From contig OX463836.1 in NCBI GenBank assembly GCA_949825045.1, positions 16,406,329 to 16,470,328 of the forward strand: a stretch of DNA of 64,000 nucleotides, in the 5' to 3' direction. The notes beneath the pieces are model-generated. The model worked only from the letters and a program-made list of their open reading frames with translations, did no database searches and was not told where the DNA came from. The first letter of the stretch is position 1, and every line of letters starts with the position of its first letter. The stretch is from Argyresthia goedartella (Eukaryota; Arthropoda; Insecta; Lepidoptera; Argyresthiidae). Shown here in pieces: positions 57,610 to 64,000 of this stretch. The position numbers and the translations under genes are program-made.

Positions 57610-58968
57610 ACAGTTTGGCACACAGACGTCTTGAAGTTTGTTTAATTGTTTATTCTTAAACCCGGAACTCAACAACTGCCAATGGGAGCTATTGTTCACC
57701 TCTTGATTTTAGCATGGGGCTTGGCTGGGACTCTGGCCTGTCCCATTGTGACCTTTTCAAAAGGAGTAATGAGTAGTGTTGGGTCCACTAGATCCTGCTC
57801 TTTTAGGTTGAATGGTGAGGAGAACACCATTGGAACCAAGGACATGGTTAAGCGGAGGTTCTATGGGTATGCTTTGATGAACTGCCCAGACTGCACACTT
57901 GGGATGGTGAGTGTCTTCAATGGCTGCGATGACTGCATTTGGTGCGTGCACAATGAGGGAGTTAGCCATTGTAAGTCTTGGGCTCTGCTAATACTCATTT
58001 CAGCTGCACTCACCCTGGTATCATGCATGATGGTCGTTATTATTCTAATGAAGTATGATTCTTGCAAGAGATTGGATAACTGGGCACAATCCAAGGCGGT
58101 TGAACTGAGGGATGCGAGGGTCAAGAGAGCAAGGAGGACAGCTATGAGGCTAAAAAGATTCATAGATGAAGAATCTGTGTCAGCAAACCCCTCTGTTCTG
58201 TCCGCATCCATGTCTGAAGAAGACAGGATTGACAGTGATTCTGATTCCCCAGTCCTTGCTGCCACCCCTCATATGGGGAACCCCCCTAAGCCAGCACACA
58301 GGCAGAAAGGATCTTTCAGCAAAGTTTCTGCAGCAGTGGGACTTGCTGCCTTAATGAGTGCTGGCTTGACTAAGGCTTGTGATGTCACATCCTACGTTTC
58401 TTCAAACAATCAGATCTACTCTGACGAGAGTTATTCCACTAAATACACTGGCCTATACCACATGAGTGCTAGCCAGACTTTGTGCTTAAGGTATGATAAT
58501 GGAGAAACTGACAAGGTGATCATACAGAAAACACAGACTGTTGATGTGTACTCCCCAATGTATAGGACATCCAATTACAGCTTAGAAGTCTTGAACGCAC
58601 CTTGGAGATGCTATTCAGCGGGGGAATGTGGTTATGATATGTGTCTGGAGGGCTCTGTGTATAAGGATTGGGAAGGGGAACTTGCAGAACCAGGGTCAAT
58701 CACTGGGTACGGTTGCAAACAAGGCAATGACTATTGTAAGTTTTGCTCATACTATGGTCAGTGCAAGTGGTGTAAGTACACCCTCAAACCTCTTGGGTCA
58801 CTGTTCACCGTTCACAAAAAGGTGAAGAGCGACTGGATGATAAAGGCAACTTATGTTAGCCATGGGGGCCTTATAACTAGCATGGTTTTTAGTTCAGGAA
58901 TGATTTATACTGACCTGCCATCCGGAACCAGGGTTTTCTTGCTTGCCCCTTCAAGAGTTTCGAGAAAG
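57610..58968 (+). pseudogene. Endogenous bunyavirus-like glycoprotein precursor fragment
   Basis: An open frame (57646-58971; likely first Met codon 57682) with no internal stop. Layout: signal peptide at about residues 13-31, Cys-rich segment 32-111 with paired CxxC, transmembrane helix about 112-136, basic then acidic cytosolic-type tail 137-225, a second hydrophobic stretch 227-242 placed like an internal signal peptide, then a Cys-rich, aromatic ectodomain 245-435. This order matches the Gn-tail/Gc-start junction of bunyavirus M-segment polyproteins; family not resolved. Only about the first third is present: the frame ends in flanking pogo DNA at a TAG. The virus genome is RNA, so this is an integrated copy. 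The short first ectodomain suggests an internal deletion or an unusual virus. Confidence 0.72.
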
Positions 58969-59090
58969 TAGCTCGGAAGAGGACAAAGGGCGTTGGAGAG
59001 GAGGCAAATAATAATAAGAAAGCTTGTGTAAAAGACAAAACCAAAAAAAATGCACTACTGTGCCAGAAAAACAATTTTGAATAGTGTACC
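58969..59090 (+). repeat. Displaced pogo-tail fragment at the viral right junction
   Basis: TAGCTCGGAAGAGGACAAAG onward matches 60378-60504 and 10329-10440, with a 12-bp gap near 59027. Seven bases (CGAGAAA) are common to the viral and pogo sides of the junction. Confidence 0.85.
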
Positions 59091-59791
59091 TATTTTTGTT
59101 TATAAGGCTTCATCGTCTGACATTATTTTTTATATTTGTTTAATTACCCAGTCTGGTAGGCGAATACCTTGTTAGGTAACACAGTTCTACTTTTTGTAAG
59201 CTTAATAGGAGAGTCCTAAGACTATGCCCATACCGCCCAAGTGATTCCTACTCGCGTAACGAAAACACACTCCTCCCGCACCCCTCAACTAACGGTAGAA
59301 CCTACACGGTTGTTTTAAATAATCTCCTGGTTTTAAAATATGTATTTATTAATTTACAGTGCAATCAGCACTGGAGGCTGAATATATACTGAGCAACCAC
59401 CATGCATTTTGTGATGAAGTGATCAATGCCTGCTTGCAATTGGCCGAACTTGATTTTTATGTGGTGAGTCTATCTTAACCTTTTCACAGAACGGCGAATC
59501 ACCAATGCCATGTAAACAACACAGATGCAAATAATCTGTCTTTTCCACCGTTGCAATGTATCATGAAAGGTAACACACAGATTTTGAGATGTTTTTACTC
59601 ATACCTTTCATGTTAGATTACAGTGAAGTAGGAGGTAGATTCTTTCATCGCTGGGTGCGGCTGGCACAGGAAGACTGGCGCTGAGGTGGTGAGGCTTGTC
59701 TGTAGCAGTAGGACGATGTTGGCTTAACATGAGGATGATTGAAACCACTTCCATATCGCCTCCGTCGCTCTGAAGTAAAAGAGTGTCATGC
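59091..59791 (+). other. Unassigned segment with one exon-like block
   Basis: 59360-59463 is flanked by TTTACAG and GTGAGT and is open in one frame (QSALEAEYILSNHHAFCDEV, INACLQLAELDFYV). It differs from the corresponding part of copy A. I do not recognise the peptide; it could be an exon captured from a host or transposon gene. The rest is AT-rich with no gene. Confidence 0.45.
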
Positions 59792-60777
59792 CGTTGAATT
59801 ACGCCATTTAGCTACCTCGCCTCCCTAACTACAATTTAGATGTGATAAACATGTCACGAGACAATGGAGCTTCCGTAGTTTGCCTTTCGCCGCATTTAAC
59901 CAATAAGATGCAACCATTAGATGTGAGTTTCATGTTCCCATTAAAAACCTATTACGCTCAAAAAATTGTAAATTGGCTAGACAACCATCCTGGTCGTGCT
60001 GCCACACACTTCCAAGTTGGTAGTGTTTTGGGCAAGGCTTATTTGAGAGCAGCATTGCCTTCCACAGCTATCAATGGCTTTCGAAAGACTGGATTACTGC
60101 CATATGATGATAACATCTTTACTGATGCTGATTTTAATGATAATCAGGACACCCCACCACCAGAACAGCCTTCTCCAGCAGCAATGGCATCCAATGTAGC
60201 TTCAGTGCAACAGCCAGAGCAAAATTAATTCATATTGCCTGCTGTGATACATCCTGTTACACAGGTAATCCCAAGTGTATCGCCTAGAGCATGGTCGGCA
60301 GTTTTAGTCACTGGTTCTCCACATAAAAATAAAATCATAGAAGCTGAGGAAAAAAATAAAGAAAAAAACGAGAAAATAGCTCGGAAGAGGACAAAGGGCG
60401 TTGGAGAGGAGGCAAATAATAATAAGAAAGCTTGTAGGGACCAAAAATAAAAGACAAAACCAAAAAAAATGCACTTCTGTGCCAGAAAAACAATTTTGAA
60501 TAGGTACACAGGTACACACTTAGAAGGTTAAATATTTTTGTCTTGCGTGATTAGTTTGAGAAAGGAAAACGAAAAGCTCATAATTAGATCCTAACCTAGC
60601 CTACGAGGGCGGTGATCTGGTAAGTTGATTTTCTTATGGTGTACAAATTGTCAAATTAAGTGATAGTGAAGATGATGAGGAATACGATGCCGAATGCGAG
60701 TGAAGATGATGAGGAATACGATGCCGTCCCCATGGACGATATTAGGAACGAAAAATTACTGGCTGATTTTGTCTTTT

Positions 60778-61441
60778 TTTTTAAATGTTTGTTTTTTCTG
60801 TTGATTATTATTTCGGATTTAAATTCTAATAAAAATATAACCTATCCAATACATAACATGAGTTTTATTTAGTTTTTACCAATAACATGGATTTCATAGG
60901 TAAAAATAAAAAGGGGGACGATATTTGGCGACTCTATCTTACCAGTCAACATGTCATCGCAATCGACCTTCTGATCTGACAACATAAATAATTTATTATG
61001 CCAAAGAAGACCAACAAATTTTTCAACGAGAACAAACTTTGCCAACGATAAATCAACAATTTTGTAAAGGAAAACTAGTTTTTCCTTTAAGAAAACAACT
61101 ATTTTGCCAACTAATATCAACCATTACGCCAATTAAAACCAACTGATTTGCCGACGAAAACTACAATTAAAGAAAACAGGTTGGGCTATGACGCAAGTCA
61201 TCCCTCATTGCAAAAAGGACTGATATACTGATAAAGACAATACCTACTGATCACTCGATATACAGGTTCTCGTCTATACCCGAATCTTGGGAGAGAGTTA
61301 ATGCAGCAACCATTCTATCTCTCTCATACAAAAAGGCGGATGAGGCGCTATATCAACCGTCTCAACCTAGTTTTTTATTTAAATGAATGGGAGAGTAGTA
61401 TTGCTGTTAGATCTGTCCCGCGAATAGAATATAGCTCGACT
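60778..61441. repeat. Duplicated unit shared with 10975-11640
   Basis: Near-identical to copy A downstream of the pogo tail, without the GGGTTCCG insertion, ending in the piggyBac-related block (61314-61441). At 61442 it switches abruptly to ISL2EU sequence. Confidence 0.8.
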
Positions 61442-62247
61442 GCCTTTAACATTGTATAATTATGCATTTAATAAAATAAGTAATTCATTGAGCGAACATA
61501 TAATACATTTTATAGAAAGGGACTACGATTCTACAATAGTAGCAAAAGTAAGTGGTGTGTAATTGAGTTTGCAGTTTTAGCTGACTGACACCCGTCGATT
61601 TCATTGTAACTGATGATCTGATGAATATTAAATAAGTTAAGATGACGAGTATCTTATCTATCTATCCAGAGCCGTTACATTCTACCTGCATATACTTATG
61701 AAACTACTGATTGAATACAATCACTAATAAAGTGATGATATAATTATTGTAAATATGCTTTAACCTAAGTGTATAATTATTTCAGATGAAGATAATAAAA
61801 ACTAAAATTTTTGAGCTTCCCATACCAATACAAATATCCCAGCAATTATTTCTAAGCTCAATACCAAACATTGAAATTAACCTTGCAGATGAAAACATTA
61901 GCTTAAAAACGGGGCTGTGATAATTGTAGGACTGAGTATTGGCCGACTTGGGAGGATGAGCAATGGAGTTGGGATAATCTTCGTAATTTGTATTGCCCCG
62001 ATTGTTCGAATGAGTGTTATAATGACGAGTCATACTTATAGGCATATATTTATGAATTTGGTTTGAGGTGCAATACACACAAACAGAATAAAAAGATTTT
62101 AGTTACGTATGATAAAAGATATTAATTGTTTGTTTATTTTTAGTTAGAATTTCATGGGTGTCATAAAAATGTCATAACAATAATTTTTTACTGTACTTTT
62201 TCAAGCAACCAGTAAACACACTACAATATACTTTTACTCAATCTTTA

Positions 62248-63813
62248 CTACTCAAAAGAAAATAAGGGCCACTTACATATTTCTGTTTTTGAGTAAATTT
62301 TTAGATGTAAACTAATTAATAAGTGACTAATTAATGATGTCCGGCCTCCTTCAGTATCCAACCTCTTTAATGCTGGTGTTTAAGTCTTACAGCTGGCCAG
62401 AAATTGAAGCAAATAAAAAAAACGTGTTTCAGGTCAAATTCCTTTCAGATGGAATCACAATTTTATTCTGTTAAAAAACTATTTCTGTCCATCTTTTGCT
62501 TCTTTTAACATCCTTTGTTAATAATGCCACGTCAACGAAGGCATATGGATACCATTACTGCCACCAGAGCCGTTACATTGATTGCTGAAGGTCATTCACA
62601 GCGGTCTGTAGCTTTTTCGTTGGGTTTCTCTCGCCGAGCCATCCACAATGTGTGGGATCGGTTCCAAGAGACTGGCAGTGTTGCAAGAAGGCCTGGATCG
62701 GGCAGGGTGCGAGCGACTACGGCACAAGAGGATCGCTACATCCGATTGAGTGCCCGTCGAGAGCGCTCTGTGACGGCACGTAAGTTACAAATCGCCTACG
62801 GTTGACAACGGGGACTCGTGTTAGTGACCAAACGATACGTAATCGACTGCATGAAGACCAGCAAAGGTCCAGACGCCGAGTAGTACGAATTCCTTTATCT
62901 AGGGTTCAACGTGGAAATCGTTTAAGTTTTTGCCGCGAACATTCAGATTGGAGCATGAATCAATGGGGTATGGTGCTCTTCACAGATGAGTGTAAAGTGA
63001 AGCTTTGTAGTGATGATCGGCGGATTAGAGTATGGAGACGACAGGGTGAGAGATTTTCCGATGTCTGCATCAAGGAAATTGACCGCTTTGGAACACTAGG
63101 ACCTAGTGTGATGGTTTGGGCTGGGATTAGCTTACAAGGCAAAACTGAGCTGGTTTTCTTAAATCAAGGCACAGTAACTGCACAACGGTACATCGATGAA
63201 GTCATCAGGCCTCATGTGATTCCATTCTCACAGAGAGTGGGGCCAGGGTTCTGGTTAATGCATGACAATGCCCGCCCACACACAGCTCGGGCCACTCAGA
63301 CTGTACTGGATGACTCCCATATTCGTGTCCTACCATGGCCAGCGTATAGTCCGGATTTAAATCCAATAGAGCATATGTGGGACCAATTAAAACGAAGGGT
63401 TAAGGAGCATGAGCAAGAGGTTCACAACCAGCAACAGCTTATGGATGCTCTGAAACGTGCGTGGGAAGAGATACCTGATGAAAACATCAGAAACTTAATC
63501 GAGAGTATGCATTCAAGGCTCCAGGAGTGTGAAAACAGGAGAGGAGGACACACCCGTTACTAAACCATTAAAAAAAACAGCTTGTGTCAGTTTTTGTTTT
63601 GTTTTGCAAAGAGTTTCTGTTTAGTTTTTGCTGTTGACAATCGACTAATTTCATGTTAATTGAAATAAGTGAAACAATTGACTACACAATTAAATGGTTA
63701 TTAGCATAAGTTAAAACAAAAGCCATGTTACATGTTATTTTAATAAATATACATTACTATATTTTTCACGTAGCAATCAAAATACTTAGTGGCCCCTATT
63801 TTCTTTTGAGTAG
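62248..63813 (+). mobile_element. Tc1-like element with TA duplication
   Basis: TIR CTACTCAAAAGAAAATAAGG and the complement of CCCCTATTTTCTTTTGAGTAG; TA at 62246-62247 and 63814-63815. Length 1566 bp, usual for Tc1. Confidence 0.92.
62524..63563 (+). pseudogene. Tc1 transposase (DD34E), one frameshift
   Basis: ATG 62524: MPRQRRHMDTITATRAVTLI, paired-type HTH (HSQRSVAFSLGFSRRAIHNV, GSGRVRATTAQEDRYIRLSA). The frame closes at 62803-62805 (LQIAYG-stop); a one- or two-base indel between about 62780 and 62805 leads into GTRVSDQTIRNRLHEDQQRS. Catalytic motifs: MVLFTDECKVKL (D), WLMHDNARPHTARA (D), SPDLNPIEHMWDQLKRRV (E), 34 residues between the last two. Ends TAA 63561. Otherwise complete. Confidence 0.92.
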
Positions 63814-64000
63814 TATACGTAGAAAATATATATAATGTAATAAATATTTATGGTACATACAATATGAACAATGACAGATTTTTTGCGTAGATGCACCCAA
63901 CCCAATGAAACAATTTTTGGTGTGTTGAAAGATATTTGTTTGTTTGTTTTGAATTATAATTTTCATGGGTTTCAAGGAACCTGTCAAAAATAAATGTCAA

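Larger units (their letters stand above)
47910..59831 (+). mobile_element. Element X copy B: large Academ-like composite transposon
   Basis: TIR TAGTTAGGGAG at 47910 and its complement CTCCCTAACTA ending 59831, flanked by CAA (47907-47909 and 59832-59834). Inverted subterminal CTCGAGCGCGTCAG motifs lie near the left end. The interior holds the X gene (48545-57609) with an ISL2EU insertion, then 57610-59790 replaced by a virus-like glycoprotein frame, a pogo fragment and an exon-like segment, then the original right end from 59792. The 3-bp duplication restores the interrupted pogo frame, so the boundaries are firm; the superfamily assignment is tentative. Confidence 0.8.
47312..60790 (+). pseudogene. 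pogo-like transposase gene split by element X copy B
   Basis: N-terminal half 47312-47909: VKRMAFQLAIRNNILAGQ, KWLKLFLKRHPNLSFRKPQA, VFNVDETGITTVQ (first Asp), TGA at 47647 with the frame continuing GSLVTVVTCMSVVGQF, then VLVLDGHYSHARN (second Asp). C-terminal half 59832-60228: NLDVINMSRDNGASVVCLSP, NKMQPLDVSFMFPLKTYYAQ (third Asp), GFRKTGLLPYDDNIFTDADF and TAA. Joining ...CGCAA to ...TTTAGATG at a single CAA gives HARNLDVI, the sequence expected in this family. The Lys-rich tail and acidic DSEDDEEYDA end (60240-60775) follow out of frame. Confidence 0.85.
61442..64000 (+). mobile_element. Second ISL2EU copy, right part only, split by Tc1
   Basis: Starts CTTTAACATTGTATAATTAT, matching 51888 onward of the first copy, through the accessory gene, to the right inverted-repeat arm running off the window. 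The Tc1 element at 62248-63813 interrupts it at the position of 52655. No transposase in this copy. Confidence 0.82.

Noticed and set aside
57861..58265. Minus-strand gene opposite the viral frame
   Set aside because: Shorter than the plus-strand frame, lacks any motif, and the plus frame has coherent signal peptide, Cys and membrane features.
47910..59831. Maverick/Polinton identity for element X
   Set aside because: No protein-primed polymerase, retroviral-type integrase, ATPase or capsid genes, and the target duplication is 3 bp rather than 6.

Overview
The window is transposon-dense eukaryotic DNA, almost certainly from a moth or butterfly. The evidence is repeats I know from Lepidoptera: several copies of a GGGTTCCGTA...GCACTTGGCC interspersed repeat, three tRNA-derived SINEs with readable A/B boxes, RTE and Jockey LINE ends, fold-back MITEs and GT-AG introns inside transposase genes. 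I see no convincing single-copy host gene. The density and nesting of elements resemble heterochromatin; a W chromosome is possible but unproven.

Region by region. 1-3869: 3' part of a Transib (RAG1-like) element, split by a Tigger element at a TA site. 3870-9773: copy A of a large DNA transposon, called element X here (tentatively Academ-like: Cys-rich N-terminus, PIN/XPG-like nuclease motif, 3-bp target duplication), itself split by an IS630/Tc1/mariner element. 9774-11866: C-terminal half of a pogo-like transposase plus piggyBac-related sequence. 11867-16725: SINE, RTE LINE end, fold-back MITEs. 16726-19196: a Merlin (IS1595-type) element with 8-bp target duplication and a minisatellite-filled intron. 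20257-32400: a hAT transposase gene split by a nest of PIF/Harbinger elements, one nearly intact. 35183-40800: a 5.6-kb pogo-like element with an uninterrupted 1044-aa transposase. 41812-46594: a BEL/Pao retrotransposon that has lost its reverse transcriptase domain. 46595-61441: piggyBac remnant and pogo-like gene, interrupted by copy B of element X (47910-59831). 61442-64000: part of a second ISL2EU element, carrying a Tc1 insertion.

Copy B of element X is the most unusual object. Its TIRs (TAGTTAGGGAG) are flanked by CAA, and removing it joins the two pogo transposase halves in frame. An ISL2EU element sits in its first exon. From 57610 its 3' part is replaced by about 1.36 kb encoding an open reading frame that looks like the N-terminal third of a bunyavirus-type glycoprotein precursor, followed by a stray pogo fragment and an exon-like segment. 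Copies A and B share inactivating mutations and neighbours, so one derives from the other or both from an already composite ancestor. Because they are paralogous, each often serves as the empty site for the other's later insertions.

Family names rest on motifs read by eye; no database search was possible.
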